From the NCBI GenBank assembly GCA_004764695.1, contig SMSO01000031.1, positions 4,573,048 to 4,637,047 of the forward strand: 64,000 nucleotides of DNA, read 5' to 3'. The notes beneath the pieces are model-generated. The model was not told where the DNA came from, did no database searches, and worked only from the letters and a program-made list of their open reading frames with translations. Both the position numbers and the translations under genes were made by a program. How positions within the stretch are numbered: position 1 is the first letter of the stretch; every line of letters starts with the position of its first letter. Shown one piece after another: positions 55,153 to 64,000 of this stretch. Source of the stretch: Schizochytrium sp. TIO01 (taxonomy: Eukaryota; Sar; Bigyra; Thraustochytrida; Thraustochytriidae).

Positions 55153-57317
55153 CTTTCGTTACGTATTACTAATATTCCCGCACGCCTCGTAAGATGATCG
55201 CACCTTCAAGATTAAAAGTAAACTAAATACGTACTCCACAAACACCACGTTGTTTTGAAAAACTGTCAGCCGGGCAAATTTTTTATTGCACGTTCAGGTC
55301 AGTGTACCCGTTTCCACTCTCGCTCCCAGGTTGTAAAGACTAGATCTGCTTCAAAGGTCGCCAAGTTAAGATAATCAAGAGTGCTAGAAGCTACGAAAAG
55401 TCTCCACAATGACTTAAACTAGACCTTCCTCTCTGGTTCACCAAAATACACAATCGATCAGCCAAACAGTTTGCACTCTCCAGATCCACAGCAGATACAA
55501 GTTCAGCCGAAGCCAGCGTCAACCAACTCAGAACAAGCGCTCAGCTATACACTAAGACCAATTGCAGGCTCTCGAAGCTGCCAACGTTGCAGGGAAAAGT
55601 TTCTCCCGCAAGGAGGATGTCTGTGGTGAACTAGGTACTAGAAGCAACGATGGAGTTGGGTTTTGTGCAGCAAAGGCGCTGATACCCAGGAAGAGAAGTC
55701 GAAGAACGAGAAAGAAAAGGAAAGAAAAGGAAATAAGAGAAAGATGGTCGGTCGAGAGACGATGAAGAGGACAGGCGCTGCAGTCAGGGTCCGAAGGCAG
55801 AGGCCCTAAGACGGACCGTTTTGAGATAGAAGCACAAGGAGGCTGCCCGCCAGCGCCGCCTCCAGACACCAACGAGGCGGGGCAAGCGCTGGCGTGGCCG
55901 CGTGTGCAGCCCGCGAGACCGCCAAACGGGATTGAGTCGAGCTTCTTTCTTTCTTTCTATTATCTGTATCATCATTGATCAACATTATTTAACCCAAATT
56001 AATAAGAGAGATAAGAGAGATATTACATATAACATTATAAACTTCTGCTCAATAGACTCTGCCATACAAAGTAGCGAATACAGAAACAATCTACTTACAT
56101 CTTCAATTTGTTTCATTTATGACTTTGCAATCAATCACTCTTTCTCTCGTCACTTCTTTCTCAATGATATACCATCATATTATGAGAGCAGCGAAGGAGT
56201 ATAGTTTAAGGTAGCAAAGGCCTAGTGTCTGCGTGAGTGGTTCGCTTGGTTCTTTTGTAGAGAATACTAGGGGTGTGCCTATTTATAACCATAAGAGTGC
56301 AGAGAAACGCTGTTTTTTGGTCAGGCTCGAGCAACTTACAGGCTGTGAAATATGGGTAGTCGTGTGCAGTGTATTGGGATGCAAGTTCAGAATAAGCTAC
56401 AAGTGGTAGACTCAGAATGTAGAATATAATTATGAATAGCAAGCATCTTACTATGATCCATTAAAATGTCAGCAGCAATCGAATGTGAATCAGGCTGTGC
56501 ACCGAAGTTGCTTTAACTTTTAAAAATGAAGAATCTTGGGCAAATGCGATTTATGCAATGCTCTGTGCAGTACAAATTTTAGTTATAACTAGTAACTTTT
56601 CATTGTTGTTTCGAAAGTATCAATTTTAATCTAAAGAATGTAAAGGAAGCTTGACCAAGGTAAATGGTTCAGGCCAGGAGCTTGTGGATGATCAACTGTA
56701 GTAAAAAAACATACACTGTATTTGAGTAAGAAAAGATACATCATGTTCAATCATGTCGATTGATTTTTCATAAGTTAACTCTGGATTGTCTGTTCAGGCG
56801 AATAATTCTCATCAAGTTCTGAAGGATCTTGCTACATACATAGCTATTTCATTTTTTAAACGAGGCCTAATACAACTTATAGTTTTACCTCGAGAGTGAA
56901 TGAGGATGGAAATGGCACCCAAGTCAAGTAGTAGAAGCATCTAGATCCTTTTAATTGTGAAATCGATTGAAACAATTGAAAATGACATGTTTAGTTGAAG
57001 TAATATGTAGCTGCAAACGAGATAGTGCTTGGTGGCTTGGTAACTTAGCTCCTACTTCGCAACGAGAACCTATAATTCCAATGCCCAGCGTTTGTTTACT
57101 GTGCCAAGTTAGATTGTATTATTCAAAGAACTCATACTGCTTCATAATGATCATGTGGGGTACTCTTCGTTCCTATACAAGGATGCCTGGTGTTTACCTT
57201 GCACTGCATTACAGAGAAAAAGTTGGCGAGTCTTATTAAGAAGAGGCAGCGCCAGTGAATAATATCATTGCTGTGCTTTTCTACAAGAGACGAAATTCTC
57301 TAGTAATGTGCCCTCGC
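55153..57317. other. Intergenic, no gene recognised
   Basis: 2.2 kb between divergent MED14 and the 3' end of an eight-cysteine membrane protein. AT-rich from about 55930. A 90-codon plus ORF (56967-57239, no ATG start) is not convincing. Confidence 0.5.
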
Positions 57318-58202
57318 TTACTCAAAGTCACCACCATCATCAAAGTCTGCCACGCCACCATCATCACCATCATCATCATCGAGCATATTTGCCACCGCAG
57401 CAACTCCAACAGCTCCAGCAACTCCGCCAAGAATACCAGCTCCAAGAGCTTTAGCGGTACTGTGGCTAGAAGACTTTTGGTACCCCTGCTGCTGATAACC
57501 ATATCCTTGCTGCTGGTATCCCTGCTGCTGATAGCCATATCCTTGCTGAGGGTATCCTTGCTGAGGGTAACCTTGCTGAGGGTAACCTTGCTGAGGGTAA
57601 CCAGGCTGACCATAGTTCTGCTGAACAGGGCCAGGGCCATATCCAGGCTGTTGTTGAGGAGGAGGAGGAGGACCCTGTGGACCAGGGCCATATCCGGGTT
57701 GAGGATTGTTATACGGCTGCATACCCATGCCAGGGCCAGGGCCCATGCCAGGGCCAGGACCCATGCCAGGGCCAGGACCCATGCCACCCTGCTGTTTCTT
57801 CTTATTACGGCAGTAGAGAGCAATGCCAGCGATGACCAGTACAACAACAACTACAACGACGACAGCAGCGACGGTTCCACCGCTGCTGCTCCCTCCCGAA
57901 CCTGTGCTGTTCGTAGGGGAAATAGTCGGGGCACTGGTGGTGTTTAGCACAGAGCACGGGCAACCGTCAGTTGTGTCACTTGAGTCCAAGGTGCACATGC
58001 TGCCATCAGAGCACTCACATGTGTACTCAGAAGACGCATAGCTTGCAGTTCCGCTGCAGTTGTAAATCTCTTCAAAGCAGGCAGTGCTCATGGTGGCATA
58101 CGAAACAGCCGAGTCACAAGTCTGGGCCACGGCCGAGGCAACCATACACGCGCCCAGCATAAGGAGGACCCCCCATCGCTCACGCATCGTGAGAACCTGC
58201 AT
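57318..58202 (-). CDS. Type I membrane protein with eight-cysteine ectodomain and GYPQQ-repeat tail
   Basis: 294 residues, intronless. The signal peptide is about residues 1-27 (an ATG at codon 6 is also possible). The ectodomain has eight cysteines at 29, 42, 49, 62, 64, 70, 81 and 83, then a Thr/Ser/Pro stalk. A valine-rich transmembrane helix spans about 110-130, followed by a basic stop-transfer (CRNKKK). The cytoplasmic tail has MGPGPG repeats, GYPQQ repeats and GYGYQQQ repeats, then a small hydrophobic Gly/Ala segment and a strongly acidic end. GYPQQ-like tails are known from annexins and rhodopsins and tend to self-associate. A paralogue with the same cysteine spacing lies at 62912-63640. 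Function is unknown; a surface adhesion or receptor role is a guess. Confidence 0.85.
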   Translation of the reverse strand: MQVLTMRERWGVLLMLGACMVASAVAQTCDSAVSYATMSTACFEEIYNCSGTASYASSEYTCECSDGSMCTLDSSDTTDGCPCSVLNTTSAPTISPTNSTGSGGSSSGGTVAAVVVVVVVVLVIAGIALYCRNKKKQQGGMGPGPGMGPGPGMGPGPGMGMQPYNNPQPGYGPGPQGPPPPPQQQPGYGPGPVQQNYGQPGYPQQGYPQQGYPQQGYPQQGYGYQQQGYQQQGYGYQQQGYQKSSSHSTAKALGAGILGGVAGAVGVAAVANMLDDDDGDDGGVADFDDGGDFE

Positions 58203-58802
58203 CTTTTTAGACCCAAGTCAATCTTCGGATCCCCAAAGAGTTTTGGATTTGCCAATCCAACTCACGGCTTTACAACCCATCCATCCCATCATGTCAACTG
58301 GGCAATACTGGTACTCAATGATGTTCACGACGCCTTAGGTTGTAAGTAGTGATAGCAATTTCCAGCAACGAGAGAGCATATTAGGTGAGAACCTAGGAAG
58401 ATGTAGCCCGGTAATTCCATGATAGGGTAGCTAGCAGAAAGCAGATTTGTAAAATCCCAGCAATAACCAAGCCAAGCCAAATGCTGGGTGCCGCAGGTGC
58501 TTTCCCTCCTCCAAGGACCCCCCGCACCCGTCCCTAAGTCCCACTAAAGGAAACACTAAGATTCCCTGCCCAATTTGTTAAAGTTAGAAAAACAATCTTT
58601 AGTAGGTAGGTACCGTGACTACTATTGGTAACAAACAATAAAAGAATGCAAAGAAATAAGAAACAGAGAAGAAACAAAAAGTCTGCGGCGGCACTACGGC
58701 ATATCGTAGAGTGAGGGAACCCAATTTCTTTTAACATCTTGTAATCTGTAACAGGGCGCAGTCAAGTTGAAGCGACAGAGATTGCTCGTACTAGCTGCAC
58801 GA
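58203..58802. other. Spacer, no gene seen
   Basis: 600 bases upstream of the eight-cysteine gene, holding its promoter. A TAGGTAGGTACC block lies at 58602-58613. Confidence 0.5.
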
Positions 58803-59920
58803 TCACCATGGCAAGTCTTGTGGCAGGTTTTGCGAAGAGTGGATGGCTGCGGTCGGGTTGGACGTGGGTGGTGAGCCTGATGACGGAATCATCACGATTG
58901 GGTTAATTTTGGGGCGTGCGACCGGATTGAGGAGGACAAAGCTGTAAGACCCTGCCTCTTCCTGTCGGGTGCGTGGCTTACCTACCGTGGGAATGGCTTG
59001 GTGTATATTCTGCCAGAGGGCCTAAGTTGTTGAGAATCATGAATCTTCGAGCGTGGGATTCGGAGGAGCGGATGTGCAGACTTTCAACTCGAACTCTAAG
59101 TGTTTGCAAGGGTAGTGCCGACATTGGTTCGACTATATACGAGGTTCCCAGGCAAACTTTGAGGTTTACCGGCACGGCAATTGTCTAATCTATCCTAGTA
59201 TGGCTGAATGGAAAACGCGTGACACAACAGGGGTTCTATCTGCAAAGCGCAATGTGATGGGTAAGTGCCATTTAATATTGAGATCGATTAAAGGTGCCAC
59301 GCAATGTGGCAATTGTAGTACCTAGGTACTGCCACGAAGTTGATACGAAGTTAATACGAAGATGATTGAGCTCGTGGCTTATTTTGCTCTGCCAATGTGT
59401 CACCAATTATCATAAATTAAATTGATGATAATAGTGGCGAAGAACGATGGTTTTAGAGGGACCATTAAAAATAAGATCGTCTTGAAAGATGGTCAACGTG
59501 AATTCGAAATCCAACGGAGAGCACACAGAGCCTCGCAGAGGGAGCTAGCTTCCTTTTAGAGCTCTTTCTAGAGGTGGCAACTTGGTATATAAGCTTTTTT
59601 ACATCTGAACTTGGCTGGACTTTCTCTCCAACTTAAAGAAGCGTCTCCCGCAAGCAATGAGATGGTAGCAGACTCTTGTTTACTTACTTACGACTACACA
59701 CCAGCTCTTATCTGCTTCTAGGTCAACGTTTGCAGCACCAGGCGCTCTCCCAAACTGACAATCTGATATGATGCAGCTACATCTGCGCCAATGAAAGAAA
59801 GGCATTCAGGTCATCACCTTTGATAGTGCTAATGGTGCCACACCTTCAACACGTAGCTGCTCACCTGCACTTTTTAGCACTTACTAGGTCGTCATTGGCT
59901 GCTCGCTTTTGGTGTTTCAT
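58803..59920 (-). CDS. Possible four-exon gene, unidentified
   Basis: Proposed exons: 59885-59920 (ATG, donor CTA/GTAAGT), 59692-59754 (acceptor TTGTCAG, donor GTC/GTAAGT), 58982-59184 (acceptor GATTAG, donor AG/GTAAGC) and 58803-58941 (acceptor TCTTACAG, stop TGA). All phases agree and give 146 residues. Segments such as PGAANVDLEADKSWCVV, MSALPLQTLRVRVESLHIRS and FVLLNPVARPKINPIVMIPS read as protein. No family is recognised. The third and fourth exons with their junction are best supported. The plus strand is also open over exon 3, so this model remains tentative. Its 507-nt second intron contains a proposed plus-strand gene. Confidence 0.4.
59200..59559 (+). CDS. Possible two-exon small gene nested in an antisense intron
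   Basis: Exon 1 (59200-59260) begins with ATG-GCT-GAA-TGG and ends at the consensus donor G/GTAAGT. Exon 2 (59435-59559) follows ATGATAATAG and ends at TAG. The phase is consistent and gives 61 residues, including MAEWKTRDTTGVLSAKRNVM and FRGTIKNKIVLKDGQREFEI, a basic compact protein. It lies wholly inside the second intron of the proposed minus-strand gene 58803-59920. No family is recognised. Confidence 0.4.
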
Positions 59921-61426
59921 CAGCAGCCTTTTTCTGTCTCACTACACACTGGAATCCTAATTAAGATTATTATGCGGGTGCGCACCTTGCCAACCAGCTA
60001 GCTCAATTGCAAGTTGCAGCGACCATCATGACGGCACTACAACTTAGTAATTGGCGATTGGCGTAGACCTGTCACTGGCACGAGCCAGCGCAAGTTGAAA
60101 TGGTGGTGCTGACTTCGCTGCGTAGCTGGAATATACTGCCTCCCTAAAGCCACTCGGTAGTTTTCAAGGTCACGATGAGCATCTGAAGATGAGCCTTACT
60201 GAATGAATATTAGATGAACTTTAGCTAATAAACGTGAAGACTAGGTATTCTTATGTTCGAATGAACAGGTGAATGAATCAGTGACAGCCTCAACTAGTAG
60301 GCTATTGCAAAGGTTGGAGTTGTAATCATGAATTCCAGCTCAGTTACTCCAGCTCCGTAAAAACTTTAGCCGGAAGAAATCATCATGCTACAAAACTGAA
60401 GAAAAGGATAAGAGGCATCAGCATTAGCACCTCTTTAGCGGCATTAGGTATTCATCTATCTAGGTACCTGTTACCAGGCCCTAGCAAGCATCAGCACGTG
60501 CCGCTGGAAGGTTGACCGACTCGCACAACTCAAGTTTGAGGCTTCGACTATAGGTGGGATCGCTTTTTATGGCTTTGCTTTAATGGCAAAAAGACTGGAC
60601 GAACTATACTGATCGACTTTTTGCAGCATACAGTTGAGGGTCTTGAAGCCTCTCCTGAGCTTTGACGGGAGTTTTTGCTCAAAGTGGACGCCACGTCGCC
60701 GGTGGTGGGTGTCGAATGATTTCTTTAAATTACCAGCAAGCGCATTAGCACTTCCTAACCGCTATTAAGGTCAGCTAGATACCATGGTATGCTTTTTTGG
60801 GGCTTTGGTTCAAGCTTTGGTTAGGTAGAGGAGAGGCACCTGCACACACCGGGAAAAAGCCCTCTTTCGTGAGTCGCGATTGGATGCTAGATCGACTGAT
60901 GCGCTGTGCAAAGACTCCAAGTTGAGCAAAGGAGCTAGTGCTAGGCACTTTGATTTACTATTACGATGGAAATATTAACGAGTCGTGATGTCAAGCTTGC
61001 ATCATCACTCAATTAACACCAGCTGATACTGCTGGGTAGGTACATGACTATAATTTGCATTATGTCTATTTAATTGTTATATTGGAGAATAATGTGTCAG
61101 CTTCATATAAACTACAAGCAGGAGAACATGCGAAGTTAGGATCAATGCAAGCGGCGCGGTTCAATTGATGGGTGATAAAATTTGCTCAAAGAAGAACGAT
61201 GTTTCATTTCGAATAGTTGCTTTGCTACCTGGTGGGAAAGTTAAACCTGCCCAAACGTGACTCTAGTGCGTCGCGTACTCCTCTACGACGTTGTGAAAAG
61301 GTATGTAAACATGAAGAAAAAATCGTGAAGAATTTGTCTCCAGCTGTGAAAACCTTCTAAAAGACATTAACTAGACTCACAGCATTTACAGCAAGTTAAG
61401 ATACTGAGAAGAGACATTTGTTCTTC
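59921..61426. other. Spacer, nothing firm
   Basis: 1.5 kb with short protein-like frames on both strands but no model that could be closed. A donor-like AAG/GTATGT at about 61300 follows a plus-strand frame ending RTPLRRCEK and may belong to a 5' exon of the ORF at 61427. Confidence 0.35.
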
Positions 61427-61597
61427 ATGTCCAATCGAAGTATATCTGAAATGAATCGTTTTGTATTCGAGTGGTATGACCTACGAAGCGACTACAAGAC
61501 GCCAAAGGCCGGTGTTGAAAAGTTGAGGGCAAAGTTAAGGCATAGAGTGCAGGAGCTAGGAGCTGAGTTACGAACTCACAGTCAACAGATAGCTTAG
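61427..61597 (+). CDS. Small ORF, 56 residues, protein-like
   Basis: ATG to TAG. It reads MNRFVFEWYDLRSDYKTPKA followed by a heptad-like basic/acidic helix (EKLRAKLRHRVQELGAELRT). The same frame continues beyond the TAG for 29 more protein-like codons. It is either a complete small gene, the last exon of one (with an upstream exon ending at about 61300), or an eroding gene. No family is recognised. Confidence 0.4.
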   Translation: MSNRSISEMNRFVFEWYDLRSDYKTPKAGVEKLRAKLRHRVQELGAELRTHSQQIA

Positions 61598-61854
61598 ACT
61601 AGCTTACTTGAAGGCATTGACAAAACATTCCCTGGGCAGCATATCCTGCACCAATTTTGCCAAGTCTCGCAAACTTTGATGTGCTAAGAGGCTTGTGTTT
61701 TTCTTCATTCAATGATTATATTATAGCCTTTCATGCGACAATTTCGCGATTCTTTTTTTCATTTCAGGATTACTATACGGGCCCGTATGCGGGTGCAGTC
61801 TCAACACCAAACCAGCTTTTGACCTTCCCTTGGTCCAATTGAAAAGTCCTTTGA
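61598..61854. other. Short spacer with an exon-like piece
   Basis: After the strong acceptor TTTTTTTCATTTCAG (ending 61767), a frame reads DYYTGPYAGAVSTPNQLLTF and ends at TGA 61840, only 12 bases before the ATG of the next model. It may be the last exon of the preceding gene. Confidence 0.3.
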
Positions 61855-62604
61855 ATGGATAACTTTGGTAGCACAGATCTCAACACGGATTCTTATTCCT
61901 GGTCCAATGGTGAACTATTGAGGCGAAATACCATAGTTAAAAAGAGGTGTAACGGTAAGTTCTTTAAAACAAAACTACTTTAGAATCATAGCAAAAAGTA
62001 GTTCGCAACATATTGATCCTTTATTGACTCACTTATTCTATGGGTTTAAATAATTGTATTAATCTTGTAGCTTTTGATGTGCGTTTGCAATTCAGGCGTA
62101 CTCATACAATATATCTGCCATCTTTCGCATTAAACAACGACAGAGTTTGCATCAAGGTATGAACAGCCATCAGGGCAAACGTTATAAACAACGTGACCAT
62201 ATTGTACATATGCTTATAGCCCTAGTAAATTGGGACGTTAGTCTGAGAAGGAGGCTTGAATTTCATTTGAATATCAGTTAAACATACTGTAAGTCATAGA
62301 CAAATCAACTGCTATGGTTTGTAGAAAGTAGTATATACAAAATATGTATTGATGTATTGTTGCTATTACTGAGACTTCAAATCGAAGGAGCGCGTTGGTA
62401 ATGCGAGGCTGCCCCCTGGCAATTCTATATAAGCTCAAGTGAAAAAAAAGAATGCCTGTATAGCTCAGAGAGAGGCTAGAATTGTCAAAATTGGCAACAC
62501 AGTCCCCAACCAATTTGATACTTGGGAAATCACCATTCATTGAGATATATCGAGTTGAACTAAGTTTAGCTCAGGTCGTGCTATGTAACATGAATTCAGT
62601 CTAG
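61855..62604 (+). CDS. Possible four-exon gene, unidentified
   Basis: Exons: 61855-61954 (ATG, donor G/GTAAGT), 62071-62156 (acceptor AATCTTGTAG, donor AAG/GTATGA), 62300-62397 (acceptor GTCATAG, donor TG/GTAATG) and 62475-62604 (acceptor AGAGAG, stop TAG). Phases agree and give 137 residues. Segments include SYSWSNGELLRRNTIVKKRC, FDVRLQFRRTHTIYLPSFAL, a hydrophobic stretch with CIDVLLLLLRLQ, and SPFIEIYRVELSLAQ. The first two exons and their junction are the best part; the later acceptors are ordinary AGs. No family is recognised. Confidence 0.38.
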
Positions 62605-62911
62605 ATCAATCGAGAAAGCCAGTTTTCAGGAAGGTAAATCAAATATTCAGAAATCCAACGTCATATGTCTTGTGATGCAATTAAGTGCCGAAGCAAGGTT
62701 CTCATATTTAACTTGTATAGATATTAATTGTACTTTCAGTTTGGTAATGAACCTTGGTAGAAGTTTGCAAATATCAGGGTAGTGCTAATAACAAATGTCA
62801 ACATGCTGAAAGATGCCGTGCAATCACAGGGTTGACATATTTGAAATTCGGTAGTACTAACAAATACAGCAGAGAACAGTGAGAACTGAAAAGTACTGGC
62901 ATTTTGCAATG

Positions 62912-63640
62912 TTATACGCCGCCGCCACCGCCGCCGCCTCCATCTCCTCCTCCGCCACAACCACCACCGCCACCCCCACTATCACCATACCCACCTCCTC
63001 CAGGTGCTACACCAACACCATAGCCATGCACATACCACGCAGGATTGCTATGATTGTTACCCATAGCTTGATTTTGACTTTGGTTGCTCAAACAATATCT
63101 TTGGCAACCCCAGCATAACAAAAGTATAAAGCAGAGCGGGACGACAACCAAAACCGCGAGCTTCGATGAACCCAAAAGCTCCCACAGACCGTCGTCTTCG
63201 TCGCCGTTTGAGGAACGAGTAGGGTATGGAGTCGGGAATGGCGTCGGTGCACGTGTCAACGTGCAAGGGCAATTATATGTTGAGTTGTCATAGGCCATCG
63301 CACAAATTGAGTTATCAACACAAAAGCATGTGAAAAGACCTTCTTCTTCATACGTAACGTTAGTGAAACAAAAGTTCAATTCTCCAAAGCATTCGATGGT
63401 TAATTCATAGAATCCCATTCCATCTTCACAAGTCTCTTGCCCCATGATGCCCTGATACAAAGCTACGAACCCAACACTTGGCAAGAACTGTGTTGTTAAA
63501 CGCAACGTGGACTAGCTTCGTAACAGAGAACAAGCACCGTAGGGTAACACAGTTGTCAAACCTGCCAATGGTGTATTGCAGGTTTGCACTTGGGTTGAGG
63601 AGACTACTTCAGAGCATACATGCACTCCTTTCGATACCAT
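62912..63640 (-). CDS. Type I membrane protein with eight-cysteine ectodomain and glycine-rich tail
   Basis: The long frame (from 63505) has no ATG before the signal-like segment, so a first exon is needed. Proposed exon 1 is 63620-63640 (ATG in CACCATGG, donor CAT/GTATGC) and exon 2 is 62912-63487 (acceptor AACACAG), phase 0, 198 residues. Cysteines are at about 27, 40, 47, 61, 63, 69, 80 and 82, with nearly the same spacing as the protein at 57318-58202. A Pro/Thr stalk (APTPFPTPYPT), a transmembrane helix at about 117-135 and a short cytoplasmic part ending in a long glycine run follow. It is clearly a paralogue in ectodomain and layout but has a different tail. Function is unknown. Confidence 0.75.
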
Positions 63641-64000
63641 GGTGCGTAATGAAATATCTACTATTATCTTAGTACGCCAATCTTCCTATTTGTGCCGTCC
63701 ATGGCCCTAGAGGGCCATAGACGGCCAAACGTGTGCATTTGCTTGTATTATAGGGAAGTACTAGGTACCTACTTACCAGGTAATAATAGCCTTTAGACGA
63801 AGATGATTTTCGATTTGATAACTCATCAATACTAATTTTATATGGTATGTTTTGTCCCATGGCCAAGGGTTGATAGGAGTAGCTCTTGGCTAGTGAGACT
63901 GCATGCGAATGCCATGAAGTCTCCTCCAGAAATCTCTTTCAGCTTTTGATATATTTCAGGTCAAATATAAAGTATGGACATACTATCAGGAGACTCCCGA
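63641..64000. other. Right edge, no gene seen
   Basis: 360 bases upstream of the second eight-cysteine gene, including CTAGGTACCT at 63761-63770. Confidence 0.5.

Noticed and set aside
57255-57947. 230-codon plus-strand ORF with [12 protein letters not shown] and ARARAHA repeats
   Set aside because: Antisense to the GYPQQ/MGPGPG repeats of the eight-cysteine gene.
58808-58909. Short ORF from CACCATGG with a GTGAGC donor-like site
   Set aside because: It overlaps the last exon of the proposed minus-strand gene and no downstream exon could be joined.

Overview
The window is eukaryotic nuclear DNA. Long intronless genes (three sulfatases, a Ca-binding axonemal-type protein, a putative transcription regulator, a flavoprotein monooxygenase, MED14) sit in AT-rich, repeat-studded DNA, next to short intron-containing genes (eL30, UFM1) with clean GT..AG introns. 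UFM1, GLE1, MED14, eL30 and eL41 exclude bacteria. A DM10/EF-hand protein and a dynein-stalk-like segment point to a lineage with motile flagella. A heterotrophic protist such as a labyrinthulomycete (stramenopile) would fit, but this is a weak inference. No rRNA, tRNA, CRISPR array or intact transposon was seen.

Layout. 1-592: 3' end of a GLE1 homologue whose conserved end changes frame. 5.7-17.0 kb: three plus-strand secreted sulfatases of the iduronate-2-sulfatase type; the first two are close duplicates, the third is diverged, and simple repeats fill the gaps. 17.3-19.85 kb (-): calcyphosin-like EF-hand module joined to two DM10 domains. 21.25-22.18 kb (-): ribosomal protein eL30 with a four-codon first exon. 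22.2-38.9 kb: apparent gene desert with an F-box-like ORF, exon-like pieces, an eroded coding stretch, short membrane ORFs and a 401-bp TCAA array. 38.9-44.8 kb: putative membrane-tethered transcription regulator and a zinc-knuckle/FAD monooxygenase fusion. 45.1-48.8 kb: TMEM14-like protein, UFM1 interleaved with a possible antisense gene, and a protein with a dynein-stalk-like C-terminus. 50.8-55.2 kb: eL41 and MED14. 57.3-63.6 kb: two paralogous eight-cysteine type I membrane proteins flanking a stretch where small spliced genes appear to lie nested on opposite strands.

The sulfatases probably act together on sulfated polysaccharide outside the cell or in an endolysosomal compartment. The other genes look like unrelated housekeeping or lineage-specific functions. 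The most unusual signals are the UFM1 start codon split by an intron, the interleaved antisense arrangements, the shared eight-cysteine module, several domain fusions, and +1 frame changes in two conserved genes. Spliced models without a recognised homologue were built by eye from splice sites, phase and protein-like reading, so they are marked with low to moderate confidence.
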